14,859 nucleotides of DNA, from positions 1-14,859 of the forward strand of contig UQNQ01000034.1 of assembly GCA_900542425.1 (NCBI GenBank). Reading direction: 5' to 3'. Within the stretch, counting starts at the first letter, position 1. The number at the start of each line of letters is the position of its first letter. The translations under genes and the position numbers were made by a program. The stretch comes from an uncultured Eubacteriales bacterium. GTDB taxonomy: Bacteria; Bacillota; Clostridia; Oscillospirales; CAG-272. The notes under the pieces were generated by a model that was not told the origin of the DNA, ran no database searches, and saw only the letters and a program-made list of their open reading frames with translations. Shown one piece after another: positions 1 to 7,777 of the stretch.

Positions 1-15
1 AGAAGCGGCTCGATT

Positions 16-45
16 ATTCTATCACATCCACTCCCCTCTTGTCAA
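16..45 (-). promoter_or_regulatory. Sigma-A-type promoter reading out of the left edge
   Basis: On the minus strand TTGACA (complement of 40-45) is followed after 18 bases by TAGAAT (complement of 16-21), five of six matches to the -10 consensus. It sits downstream of the glycosyltransferase stop and fires away from it, so it should drive a gene or RNA to the left of the window. No start codon is visible in the few bases that remain. Confidence 0.6.
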
Positions 46-90
46 CCCCTTTTCTCCTTTTTTATTCATTTTTTTCAAAAATTTTTTTAT

Positions 91-1299
91 TTATTCAAAA
101 ATGTTTAAAACAGAAGTAAATTTTTCCTCTTTTTTTGTTGATTGCCCCAAAATTTTCACAAGATTTTCCCGCAAGGTCTCATCATCAAGCAATTTTTTCA
201 ACCCAAAATAAATTCCATCTTCGGAAATTTCCCCGACAACTCCCAATCTACCATGATCCATTTGCTCTGCAGCTGACGTGTATGCGGTCACAAAAATCGG
301 CTTACAGAGAATCTTTGCCTCTTCCACCGCAATCGGCTTACCCTCATGGCGGGATGGCTGAAAGTAAATATCCGCCGCACGTATAAATGGATACGGATTT
401 TGCTGTACGCCAAGAAACACGACCTGATCGGAAATTTTCATCTCCCGAATTTGTTCTGACAATGCATTCGTATAATTCTCATCTCCCGTTCCAATGATAT
501 ACCATTTAATGGGATACCCTTCCGAAATCAGCCTTGCCATTGCCGGCACTGCGAGATCATATCCTTTCTGAGGGCAGATTCTTCCTACAGTCAAAAGTCT
601 GATTCCGGAAAAATCGTCTCCGAAATTTACCGGAACAGCTGCCGCCGACAGGATTTCGTCTCGGTTTATGATATTTTCTACCGTTACAATCTTTTCCGCA
701 ATCTCCGGCAGCGCCGTTTTTAATGACCGTTCAATTTCTCCCGATACCGTCACTACTTTGTCGCATTTCCGAAAATATTCAAGATACAGTACATCTTCCC
801 TCGGCGGATTTGAATAATCGAAATGAAGCCATGCAATTTTTTTCTTTGCTGTCACCTTATCCACCATATAGAACATGGTTCTGTCGCCCCAATAGGCAAG
901 CGCTATATCGTAATTTCCGGGGAAAGTCGGCATTTTCTCCATCATGGAAAGCCACATACGTCCTGCGGCAAAGCTTCGCGTTTCGGGATTTTTGGCTTTT
1001 TTCATTCTGAACAAATACGGCAAAAGCTCAAATATCCGAAAAGGATTTTTAAGAAGATATCGCCGCAGAATGATTTTCCGCGCATTGTTTTTGTTAATCA
1101 GAAAGAACTCTCCCATATTTCCCATCTCAAGAATTCGAATCTCCTTCGGCACAAGGGGCAAAAAGTCGCCTGTTTTTTTTGCCAAAAGCAAATCTACGTC
1201 ATATTTGTCATAATCAAGAGAGCCTGCAAACGAGAGGAACGATTTCTCACTTCCCGCCGCAGCCATAGTAATCCCAACAATCAGCATTTTTTTCTTCAT
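91..1299 (-). CDS. Glycosyltransferase, GT4-like (GT-B fold)
   Basis: A 402-residue predicted retaining glycosyltransferase that should transfer a sugar from a nucleotide-sugar donor to a glycan or lipid acceptor at the cytoplasmic face. The N-terminal half (about 1-220) opens with a beta-strand and small-residue loop (MLIVGITMAAAGSEKS). The C-terminal donor domain has LLTVGRICPQKG at about 235-246, VVFLGVQQNP at 293-302 and SRHEGKPIAVEEA at 316-328. The latter carries the EX7E pair, E319 and E327, typical of GT4. There is no signal peptide or membrane segment. The ATG at 1299 has only a purine-rich stretch before it, and M5 is an alternative start. The gene stands alone, divergent from the GH2 gene, with its own promoter. 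Length and motifs are normal for the family. Donor and acceptor cannot be read from sequence; cell-surface polysaccharide or glycolipid synthesis is inference. Confidence 0.88.
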   Translation of the reverse strand: MKKKMLIVGITMAAAGSEKSFLSFAGSLDYDKYDVDLLLAKKTGDFLPLVPKEIRILEMGNMGEFFLINKNNARKIILRRYLLKNPFRIFELLPYLFRMKKAKNPETRSFAAGRMWLSMMEKMPTFPGNYDIALAYWGDRTMFYMVDKVTAKKKIAWLHFDYSNPPREDVLYLEYFRKCDKVVTVSGEIERSLKTALPEIAEKIVTVENIINRDEILSAAAVPVNFGDDFSGIRLLTVGRICPQKGYDLAVPAMARLISEGYPIKWYIIGTGDENYTNALSEQIREMKISDQVVFLGVQQNPYPFIRAADIYFQPSRHEGKPIAVEEAKILCKPIFVTAYTSAAEQMDHGRLGVVGEISEDGIYFGLKKLLDDETLRENLVKILGQSTKKEEKFTSVLNIFE

Positions 1300-1338
1300 C
1301 GATTTTCTCTTTTCTGTTTCATCGGATTATCTTCTATT

Positions 1339-1367
1339 ATTATATTCTATTATTACCCAACTGTAAA
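1339..1367 (-). promoter_or_regulatory. Promoter of the glycosyltransferase gene
   Basis: Minus strand TTTACA (complement of 1362-1367), a 17-base spacer, then a perfect TATAAT (complement of 1339-1344). Transcription would start near 1332, leaving a leader of roughly 33 bases before the ATG at 1299. Its -35 box lies 26 bases from the -35 box of the divergent GH2 promoter, so the two may interfere with each other. Confidence 0.8.
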
Positions 1368-1384
1368 GACAATATAAAAATATA

Positions 1385-1399
1385 AGGAAAACGTTGACT
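1385..1399. promoter_or_regulatory. cre-like site (CcpA operator candidate)
   Basis: AGGAAAACGTTGACT matches the Bacillus cre consensus WTGNAANCGNWNNCW at every fixed position but one (G for T at position 2). It overlaps the -35 hexamer of the GH2 promoter, where CcpA-HPr(Ser-P) binding would block transcription. A carbohydrate hydrolase is a typical target. This is a motif match only. Confidence 0.45.
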
Positions 1400-1422
1400 T
1401 TTCGGCGTCATTGTGTGATAAT
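1394..1422 (+). promoter_or_regulatory. Promoter of the GH2-reductase operon
   Basis: TTGACT (1394-1399), a 17-base spacer and GATAAT (1417-1422), preceded by TGT, which gives an extended -10. The start point would be near 1429, about 30 bases before the ATG at 1461. The ribosome binding site AAAGGA (1447-1452) lies 8 bases before that ATG. Confidence 0.75.
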
Positions 1423-1460
1423 ATCCCTGTAAATTTTGTAATCGTGAAAGGAAACATACC

Positions 1461-4400
1461 ATGGCAGACTTTTTCGGTTCGATCGCCGCCGGCGAAATCG
1501 GCTCCAAGCGCGCACCGCTTGTTTTCCCTGAGCCTATCCCCAAAAACGGCGTTGTTTTTCGAATGGAGAAAACAGACGACAGAATACCGCACGAAGTTTA
1601 TAAAAAAATCGACACCCGTGCAGAACTTGACTTCGAAATTGAAAAGCTTAAAACAAAATATGCACCCTTTATGCAAAAACTCGCGCCTGTGCCGAAAACG
1701 CACAGGGAGTCTTTGGAGCTTTCCTCATTTGATATGAGACAGGCAGAGATGGATGATCTTGCCGATTTTTCACGCGTTCTGCGCGGCGAAGGTTCATGGA
1801 AAAAAATCACTGTACCATATTATTTCGGTCCTATCGGAAATGCCTGCGCCTATTATCGCTGTGTATTCGACATGAAAAGGCCGGATTCCTCAAAAGCAGT
1901 ATTCCTGCACTTTGACGGAGTGGATTACATCGCGGAAGTGTTTATCAACGGAAGTTTTGCCGGTTCCCACGAGGGATTTTTCGGCTCATTTGAATTTGAC
2001 GTCACGCCTTATATCCGAGACGGAGAAAACACGCTCGTTGTCACGGTACGAAACGATTATGTGTATGGGGGAAACCCCGGCCCCACGACAGGCGCCGCCC
2101 GTTTGGAAGGTGACAAAATGTACGCCGCCACAGGCTTTGGCTATGATGACTCCGAAACCGGTTGGCATCACTGTCCGCCCGGCACCGGTATCTGCCAGAG
2201 AGTAACGGTCGATGTACGAGAACGCGCTTTTCTTTCTGACTTATTTGTCCGTCCTATGCTCGGGACGGGAGAATATGAAGTCTGGTGTGAGGTTTATAAC
2301 TGCGACTATCTTCCGCTGGAAAATGTAAAACTCATTTATTCCGTTTACGGACGGAATTTTGAAAAAACCATACTTGAACATTTCGAATATGAACCCATTA
2401 CTTTTTCCGGAGCAGAACACGGCGACTTAGTTTCCGTATCCGATCTTTCTGACGAGGAAACAATGAAATCCGCCATGAAGCTCGCGTTTCATAAGGGCGC
2501 AAATCTTGTGAAGCTTCGTTTCCCCATGGAAAATCCAAGACTATGGGAACCGGACTTCCCTTATCTGTATGAAGCACAGGTCTCGCTTTCCGTGGGCGGA
2601 ACAGTCAAGGATACCGCTGTCTCAGTCTTTGGTATGAGAAGCTTTGCCGAAGATATGGAAAGCGTGCCGCGCGGTATGTTTTACCTGAACGGAAAACCCA
2701 TCCGCCTGCGCGGTGCAAACACAATGGGATACGAACAGCAGGACGTACTGCGCGGTGATTTTGATATGCTGCTTTATGACATGCTCATGGCAAAAGCCTG
2801 CAATATGAATTTTCTGCGCCTCACGCAGCGTCCTGTGCAAAAAGAGATTTACGAGCTGTGTGACTGCATCGGACTGATGCTGCAAACCGATCTCCCGCTT
2901 TTCACCGTCATGCGGCGTACAAAATTCGCTGAAGGCGTCCGGCAGGCGGAGGAAATGGAGCGGCTTATCCGTCCCCATGCCTCCAGCATTCTCATCACAT
3001 ATATGAACGAGCCGATGGCAAACGGCGGAAACCGTCCGCACCGTCATCTTGTCCGCGATGAAATGGAAGCGTTCTTTGACGCCTGTGACACGGCAGTAAG
3101 ACTGCTGAATCCGGATCGTGTCATCAAACATATCGACGGCGACTATGACCCACCGGACAACACCCTGCCCGATAATCACTGCTACTGCACATGGTACAAC
3201 GGACACGGCATCGACATGGGAAAGCTGCACCGCGGATACTGGCTCGGTGTCAAAGAGGGATGGTATTACGGCTGCGGTGAGTTCGGCGCGGAAGGACTTG
3301 ATCCCGTACCGCTTATGCGACGCCGTTATCCTGCCCAATGGCTGCCGCAGACACCGGAAGAAGAAAAGACATGGGATCCGGGCAGAATTAAAGATGCACA
3401 AAGCGGCAATATGCACTTCTTCTATTATGATACGCAGGAATCGCTGGAAAACTGGGTAAGGGAAAGCCACCGCCATCAGACGTTCGGCACAAAACTTCAG
3501 ACCGAAGCATTCCGTCGCGATCCGAGAATGATTACCTTTGCCATTCATCTTTTTATCGACGCATGGCCTTCCGGATGGATGAAAACGCTTGTCGACTGCG
3601 AAAGAAATCCCAAGCCCGCCTTTTTTGCTTATCGCGACGCACTGACTCCCCTGATGGTAAGCATCCGGAATGACAGGAAAACCATTTTTTCCGGCGATGA
3701 ATTTTCCGCTGAGCTTTTCATATGCAACGATACGCAGACCATATCCGACGGTCACCGGCTCATTCTTGAGCTTACGGATGGGGCGGGAACCGTGATCATG
3801 AGCAGTGAGTTCGATGCGAAATTCGGCAAAAACTCCAGCTTTATGCAAGGCGATATTTGCTTCACAGTTCCGGAAGTTCCGGCACGTGAAACAGTCAGAC
3901 TGCGGGCAATCCTTACGGACGCCGGAGGAAAAGTTTTGCACTACTCTGACGAGAACATCGAAATTTTCCCCCGTACAGAAGAAAAACAGGAAACCGCTGT
4001 GTCTGTTTCCGGAAAAGATTTCACGGAAAGAAAAGACGAGTGGCTTCGCATCGCCTCCGAAGGCAAAACCGTTGTGGTAAACGATCTGCTTCCCGGAACC
4101 TATGAAATCGGCGGCACGGAAATCAAAGTCAAAGCCTGTGGAATGCGTCCGCTGCACTTTGTTTCTCGGAAAACAGGACACTCTTTGGTTGAGGATTTCG
4201 GTCCTTATGATTTTCGTCTTTGGTACGACGAGGATAAAGACCGTATCACGCCAATTCTGCGTTATACCTTTACCGCTGACGGAATGACGCCGATTCTGAC
4301 AAGTGGAAACAGTCTTTCCGGCAGCGCATGGGGACAGAAGCTCTACCCCGCTTTTGCCTGCGCTGAAATGAAATATGGAAACGGGAAAATTATTATAAAT

Positions 4401-4472
4401 GAGGTGGATTTGGATTCCCACCTTTCCAATCCTGTCGCATGCATCTTTAAAAACAGACTGATGAGATACTGA
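1461..4472 (+). CDS. Glycoside hydrolase family 2 protein
   Basis: A 1003-residue GH2 enzyme, a retaining exo-glycosidase of the beta-galactosidase, beta-glucuronidase and beta-mannosidase type. A jelly-roll sugar-binding domain spans about 110-255 (DGVDYIAEVFINGSFAGSHE). An immunoglobulin-like domain with a long insertion follows to about 395. The TIM barrel begins at FYLNGKPIRLRGAN (407-420). The probable acid/base is E517 in ITYMNEP and the nucleophile E607 in GCGEFGAEG. More beta domains follow, and about 900-1003 resembles the GATase-like C-terminal domain seen in some long GH2 proteins (GPYDFRLWYD, ILTSGN, NPVACIF). No signal peptide is present, so it should act in the cytoplasm on imported oligosaccharides or glycosides. 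The first 110 residues are not clearly assigned. Promoter and ribosome site support this start. A reductase gene follows after 21 bases. Substrate specificity is unknown. Confidence 0.9.
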   Translation: MADFFGSIAAGEIGSKRAPLVFPEPIPKNGVVFRMEKTDDRIPHEVYKKIDTRAELDFEIEKLKTKYAPFMQKLAPVPKTHRESLELSSFDMRQAEMDDLADFSRVLRGEGSWKKITVPYYFGPIGNACAYYRCVFDMKRPDSSKAVFLHFDGVDYIAEVFINGSFAGSHEGFFGSFEFDVTPYIRDGENTLVVTVRNDYVYGGNPGPTTGAARLEGDKMYAATGFGYDDSETGWHHCPPGTGICQRVTVDVRERAFLSDLFVRPMLGTGEYEVWCEVYNCDYLPLENVKLIYSVYGRNFEKTILEHFEYEPITFSGAEHGDLVSVSDLSDEETMKSAMKLAFHKGANLVKLRFPMENPRLWEPDFPYLYEAQVSLSVGGTVKDTAVSVFGMRSFAEDMESVPRGMFYLNGKPIRLRGANTMGYEQQDVLRGDFDMLLYDMLMAKACNMNFLRLTQRPVQKEIYELCDCIGLMLQTDLPLFTVMRRTKFAEGVRQAEEMERLIRPHASSILITYMNEPMANGGNRPHRHLVRDEMEAFFDACDTAVRLLNPDRVIKHIDGDYDPPDNTLPDNHCYCTWYNGHGIDMGKLHRGYWLGVKEGWYYGCGEFGAEGLDPVPLMRRRYPAQWLPQTPEEEKTWDPGRIKDAQSGNMHFFYYDTQESLENWVRESHRHQTFGTKLQTEAFRRDPRMITFAIHLFIDAWPSGWMKTLVDCERNPKPAFFAYRDALTPLMVSIRNDRKTIFSGDEFSAELFICNDTQTISDGHRLILELTDGAGTVIMSSEFDAKFGKNSSFMQGDICFTVPEVPARETVRLRAILTDAGGKVLHYSDENIEIFPRTEEKQETAVSVSGKDFTERKDEWLRIASEGKTVVVNDLLPGTYEIGGTEIKVKACGMRPLHFVSRKTGHSLVEDFGPYDFRLWYDEDKDRITPILRYTFTADGMTPILTSGNSLSGSAWGQKLYPAFACAEMKYGNGKIIINEVDLDSHLSNPVACIFKNRLMRY

Positions 4473-4493
4473 TTCTACCGGAAAGGAGAAGTC

Positions 4494-5585
4494 ATGGAGC
4501 ATTACGACATCGCCGTCATCGGCGCGGGACCGGCCGGGGCAAATTTCGTACGCCTTGCCGATTCCATTCGAAACCGGATTCTTGTCATTGACGATGACAA
4601 GCAGAAAAAGCCATGCGGCGGACTGCTTTCGCCTGACGCGCAAAAAGTGCTTGCTTCTTATGACATATCGCTTCCCATATCTGTTCTGACCTCACCGCAA
4701 ATTTTTGCCGTTCGTGTGTTGGATTTGGACAACGGACTGACACGCCGTTATCCAAGGCACTATCTGAATATGGACCGTGCCGCTTTTGATGATCTGCTGC
4801 GTTCACTCATTCCGGAAACGGTTACCGTTATCCGCGGACGGTGTGCTTCTCTTGCGGATACAGGCAACGGATTCTTAATCCGGCTTGCTGATGGGAAAGA
4901 ATATGCCGCCGACCGTCTCATCGGGGCAGACGGCGCCAATTCTCTTGTACGCCGAACATTCTTTCCCGAGAAAAAACATTCTTTTGTCACAGCAATCCAG
5001 GAGACATCTCCCGCTCAAAGCATGAATCCTTTTTATTCCTGTATTTTCGACAGCGAAATTTCACCAGCACCGTCGTGGCTTTTATTCAAAAACGGAGTGA
5101 TGATCTTCGGCGGGGCTTTTTCTCCGGAAGGGTGCCGTCATTCGTTTGAAAAACAAAAACAAAAGCTTGTCGAATACGGAATTATCCCCCCCGACAGCCT
5201 TTCCCTTCTTGATAAAACAGAAGCCTGCCTTCTGCGCGTATCGGGATTTTCCGGTTTTCAAACAGGAAACGACAGGATATTTCTTATCGGCGAAGCAGCA
5301 GGTTTTCTCAGCCCCAGCTCTTTTGAGGGAATTAGCTACGCTCTGCAGTCAGGGGATATACTCGCGCATACAATCGATATGAAGAAACCGTCGCGTGCTT
5401 ACCGGAAAAAGACTGCCTCCTTAAGACATATTCTGCAATGTAAAGAATGTAAGCGCAGGATTCTCGCCTCGCCTTTTTGGCGTCGTCTGATTCTGCTCTC
5501 CGGCATCACTGCCATCAAAGCGGACACAAAGGCAGACAACGAGTTCCGGATTTCATTCTCTAAAAAAAGCCATAAACTCCGATAG
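4494..5585 (+). CDS. FAD-dependent oxidoreductase, geranylgeranyl reductase/FixC-like
   Basis: A 363-residue flavoprotein of the p-hydroxybenzoate hydroxylase superfamily. It has the dinucleotide-binding GAGPAG at 10-15, the family-typical KPCGGLLSP at 39-47, GADGANS at 144-150 on the FAD site, and GEAAGFLSPSSFEGI at 266-280, where the ribityl-binding GD motif is GE. These motifs resemble the geranylgeranyl reductase and FixC branch, whose members reduce isoprenoid double bonds or oxidise small hydrophobic substrates; the substrate here is unknown. A CxxC (C316, C319) lies in the basic C-terminal tail. There is no membrane helix. AAAGGAG (4482-4488) sits 5 bases before the ATG. It lies 21 bases after the GH2 stop, so the two are probably cotranscribed. 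No clear terminator follows, so read-through to the thioesterase is possible. A functional link to the GH2 enzyme is not obvious. Confidence 0.82.
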   Translation: MEHYDIAVIGAGPAGANFVRLADSIRNRILVIDDDKQKKPCGGLLSPDAQKVLASYDISLPISVLTSPQIFAVRVLDLDNGLTRRYPRHYLNMDRAAFDDLLRSLIPETVTVIRGRCASLADTGNGFLIRLADGKEYAADRLIGADGANSLVRRTFFPEKKHSFVTAIQETSPAQSMNPFYSCIFDSEISPAPSWLLFKNGVMIFGGAFSPEGCRHSFEKQKQKLVEYGIIPPDSLSLLDKTEACLLRVSGFSGFQTGNDRIFLIGEAAGFLSPSSFEGISYALQSGDILAHTIDMKKPSRAYRKKTASLRHILQCKECKRRILASPFWRRLILLSGITAIKADTKADNEFRISFSKKSHKLR

Positions 5586-5729
5586 GAAACTCAGGCTACG
5601 TCAAACGCATTCTCCACTTTTTTATTTTGTGACAAACAATGTTTTTATTTTCCCCCATAGCAAAAAAGTTTTTTAATCGTGATTGTCATATTCAAATTTT
5701 TATCAAAAGCCAAGAAAGAGAGAGATGAT

Positions 5730-6116
5730 ATGTTAGAACTTCATATAAAAGGAGAAGCTACCATTCAAGTTACCAAGGAATGCACTGCGGAAACGGTAGG
5801 GAGCGGAATGCTCCCTGTATTTGCCACACCGTCCATGATCGCACTGATTGAAAAAGCTGCTGCGGAATCGGTTGCCTCTCTGCTCGAACCGGGCATGACC
5901 ACCGTCGGAACGAAGCTTGATATTGCTCATACTGCCGCAACCCCAATCGGGATGAAGGTTCGCGCCGAATCCGAGCTTTCGGAAATCGATGGAAGACGGC
6001 TTGTTTTTACCGTGCGCGCATTCGACGAAGCTGGTGAAATCGGCGCTGGCACACATGAGCGTTTTATTGTGAACGCAGAAAAATTCCTCGCAAAAACAAA
6101 CGCAAAAAAGCAATAA
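5730..6116 (+). CDS. FlK-type hotdog acyl-CoA thioesterase
   Basis: A 128-residue single hotdog-fold protein. Its core (GMLPVFATPSMIALIEKAA, then LDIAHTAATP and EIGAGTHERF) follows fluoroacetyl-CoA thioesterase FlK closely. The FlK triad Thr42, Glu50, His76 corresponds to T33, E41 and H67 here, all present, so the enzyme should hydrolyse a short acyl-CoA. Position 27, equivalent to the FlK gate residue Phe36 by my ungapped alignment, is Met, so fluoroacetyl-CoA is unlikely as the special substrate. The chosen ATG follows a purine-rich AAGAAAGAGAGAG (5712-5724), and homology begins right after it. A GTG at 5679 in the same frame would add 17 unrelated residues. The gene is 144 bases after the reductase with no clear terminator between, and it is probably dimeric like its relatives. 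Confidence 0.85.
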   Translation: MLELHIKGEATIQVTKECTAETVGSGMLPVFATPSMIALIEKAAAESVASLLEPGMTTVGTKLDIAHTAATPIGMKVRAESELSEIDGRRLVFTVRAFDEAGEIGAGTHERFIVNAEKFLAKTNAKKQ

Positions 6117-6636
6117 CGATTTAGATCCATGGCAGAATTGCATGCAAATTTTTATATGCTTATGTATAAAATTTTTTTGTATCACTTCATAGCTTTCCCG
6201 ATGGAAGAATGTTGAAAGAAGCGATTACAGGAAAATACGTAAACAAATTTGCAATCACCGAAAAATCCGTCATAGGCATAGGATTTTAAGAAAATCACCT
6301 CAAAAAAATTCATGTAATAATATAGGATTTCTCTGCCACAAGCAAAAAAACGGTGAAATATATTTCACCGTTTTTTTATTTTTATTACAAATTTTCTGTA
6401 TTTCTTTCATATCCATATGACATCATTGCTCCATTCAACGAAAAGGAAGCGAAAATATGATAAACCTATAATTTACCGGTTTCAACTCTTTTCAAAAACA
6501 TCCCTACGATATTGACAGACAAAAATTTTCATGCGTTTTTGTCCCAGTCGCTCCTGCAAAATCATCGGCTACCGGGTATAAACCATTCTCCCTTCGCATA
6601 CACATAAAACAAAAAAGAAAAAAGCGGAGGATTATC
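6117..6636. other. 520-base AT-rich intergenic region
   Basis: No convincing gene lies between the thioesterase and the S1 protein. Visible items are a TTGCATGCAA palindrome (6138-6147), a 26-codon reading frame at 6209-6289 without a properly spaced ribosome site, and a perfect 34-base palindromic terminator (6344-6377). There is also an AAAAGGAAG ribosome-site look-alike before a four-codon frame at 6457, a TATAAT at 6467-6472 without a matching -35, and a TTGACA at 6512-6517 without a matching -10. The S1 gene promoter must be in the last 250 bases, but I cannot fix it. Confidence 0.6.
6344..6377. terminator. Bidirectional intrinsic terminator, perfect 17+17 palindrome
   Basis: The arms AAAAAAACGGTGAAATA and TATTTCACCGTTTTTTT are exact reverse complements with no spacer. 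In RNA this gives a CGGTGAAA/TTTCACCG stem with a TATA loop flanked by seven A and seven T, so it should stop transcription in both directions. It lies 228 bases after the thioesterase stop and ends that transcript before the S1 gene. Confidence 0.85.
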
Positions 6637-7587
6637 ATGAATACGTCAATGTACAAGCCGGAAGGATTTTCGATCGGAAATACAGACAATCGCGAATGTT
6701 TTTATTCTCAATCTGCGCTGGAAAAAGCGGCGGCAACAGGAAAAATACTGGAAGCACAGGCAATCCTATGCGACTCCGAAATGGCTCTCACTGTAGATCT
6801 CGGCTGCATAAAAGGTAAAATACCGAAAGAAGAAGTCGTCTACAATATTTCCGGCGAAGAAGTCAAGGATATTGCCGTCATTACACGCGTCGGAAAAACG
6901 GTTTGCTTTAAAATTATCGGCTTTGAAAAGCAAAACGGAGAAACGGTTGCCATCCTTTCCCGCCGCGCCGCCCAAAAAGACTGCATGGAAAATTTCCTCA
7001 TGACACTGATACCGGGAGATATTATCGACGCCAAGGTAACACATCTTGAGCCATTCGGAGCATTCGTAGACATTGGATGCGGAATTGTATCTCTTATGTC
7101 AATCGATTGTATTTCCGTCTCAAGAATATCCCATCCCCGCGACCGCTTTTACACCGGTATGCACATCAAAGCCGTCATTAAAAGTATCGACTATGACACA
7201 ACACGGATATATGTTACCCATAAAGAGCTGCTCGGTACATGGAATGAAAATGTCGCTCGTTTTGAAGTCGGTCAGACCGTCGCCGGTATCGTCCGCAGTA
7301 TTGAATCTTATGGAATATTTGTTGAGCTTGCGCCCAACCTTGCAGGGCTTGCTGAATATCGTGAAGGCGTAGCGCCGGGGCAACGCGCCGCCGTCTACAT
7401 AAAAAACATTATTCCTGAAAAAATGAAAATTAAGCTGGTATTGGTTGACGCCTACGGCACGTCCGCCCCTCTTGATTACCGGTTCGATTATTTTGAGGCC
7501 GGAACTCATATCGACAAGTGGATTTATTCCCCTGAGGAATGTGAGAGACGAATCGAAACAATCTTTGAATCTCAGGCTGATTTTTAA
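6637..7587 (+). CDS. S1-domain RNA-binding protein (RpsA-like)
   Basis: A 316-residue protein with three S1-type OB-fold repeats. The first, about 36-110, is degenerate. The second, about 127-196, starts GDIIDAKVTHLEPFGAFVDIG. The third, about 211-270, starts GQTVAGIVRSIESYGIFVEL. A C-terminal tail (270-316, including DYRFDYFEAGTHIDKW) is outside the repeats. S1 repeats bind single-stranded RNA. The arrangement matches the RpsA-like S1 proteins of Clostridia, which are shorter than the six-repeat E. coli S1; whether it is a ribosomal S1 or an accessory RNA-binding factor cannot be decided. GGAGG (6626-6630) is 6 bases before the ATG, a strong start. The gene is monocistronic: a long gap lies upstream, a terminator follows at 7646, and the M18 gene converges on it. 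Confidence 0.85.
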   Translation: MNTSMYKPEGFSIGNTDNRECFYSQSALEKAAATGKILEAQAILCDSEMALTVDLGCIKGKIPKEEVVYNISGEEVKDIAVITRVGKTVCFKIIGFEKQNGETVAILSRRAAQKDCMENFLMTLIPGDIIDAKVTHLEPFGAFVDIGCGIVSLMSIDCISVSRISHPRDRFYTGMHIKAVIKSIDYDTTRIYVTHKELLGTWNENVARFEVGQTVAGIVRSIESYGIFVELAPNLAGLAEYREGVAPGQRAAVYIKNIIPEKMKIKLVLVDAYGTSAPLDYRFDYFEAGTHIDKWIYSPEECERRIETIFESQADF

Positions 7588-7645
7588 GATTTTATACATC
7601 TAAATAAAATAAATTATACGCTTGAATAAAATTTATAAGTCATTG

Positions 7646-7674
7646 ACAGGCGCGGTATCCTCGCCTGTTTTTTT
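7646..7674 (+). terminator. Intrinsic terminator of the S1-domain gene
   Basis: ACAGGCG (7646-7652) pairs with CGCCTGT (7662-7668) across a 9-base loop, followed by a run of T to 7674. It lies 58 bases after the S1 gene stop in the right orientation. Confidence 0.85.
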
Positions 7675-7777
7675 GATTTTCTGTCAATACCTTTTTCACG
7701 CTATACGGCAGAAAACATCAAAATCGCCGAAAACACCGTTCCCATGCATGGCACCCAGGGCTTTTCAATATTCAATA

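Noticed and set aside
2622..4643. Long antisense frame of 673 codons opposite the GH2 gene
   Set aside because: It is a shadow of the real gene: the composition is odd (rich in His, Phe, Arg), no family motif is seen, and the plus-strand frame shows clear GH2 motifs.
5679..5729. GTG start giving a 145-residue thioesterase
   Set aside because: The extra 17 residues are unrelated to the family and no ribosome site precedes the GTG; ATG 5730 fits homology.
6209..6289. 26-codon plus-strand frame after the thioesterase
   Set aside because: The nearest GGAAG lies directly against the start codon and the product matches nothing I recognise.
6512..6517. TTGACA as -35 box of the S1 gene
   Set aside because: No acceptable -10 sequence occurs 16 to 18 bases downstream.
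7642..7688. ATTGACAG/CTGTCAAT pairing that competes with the S1 terminator, as in an attenuator
   Set aside because: The competing arm lies downstream of the terminator, so the terminator folds first, and no regulated gene follows on that strand.
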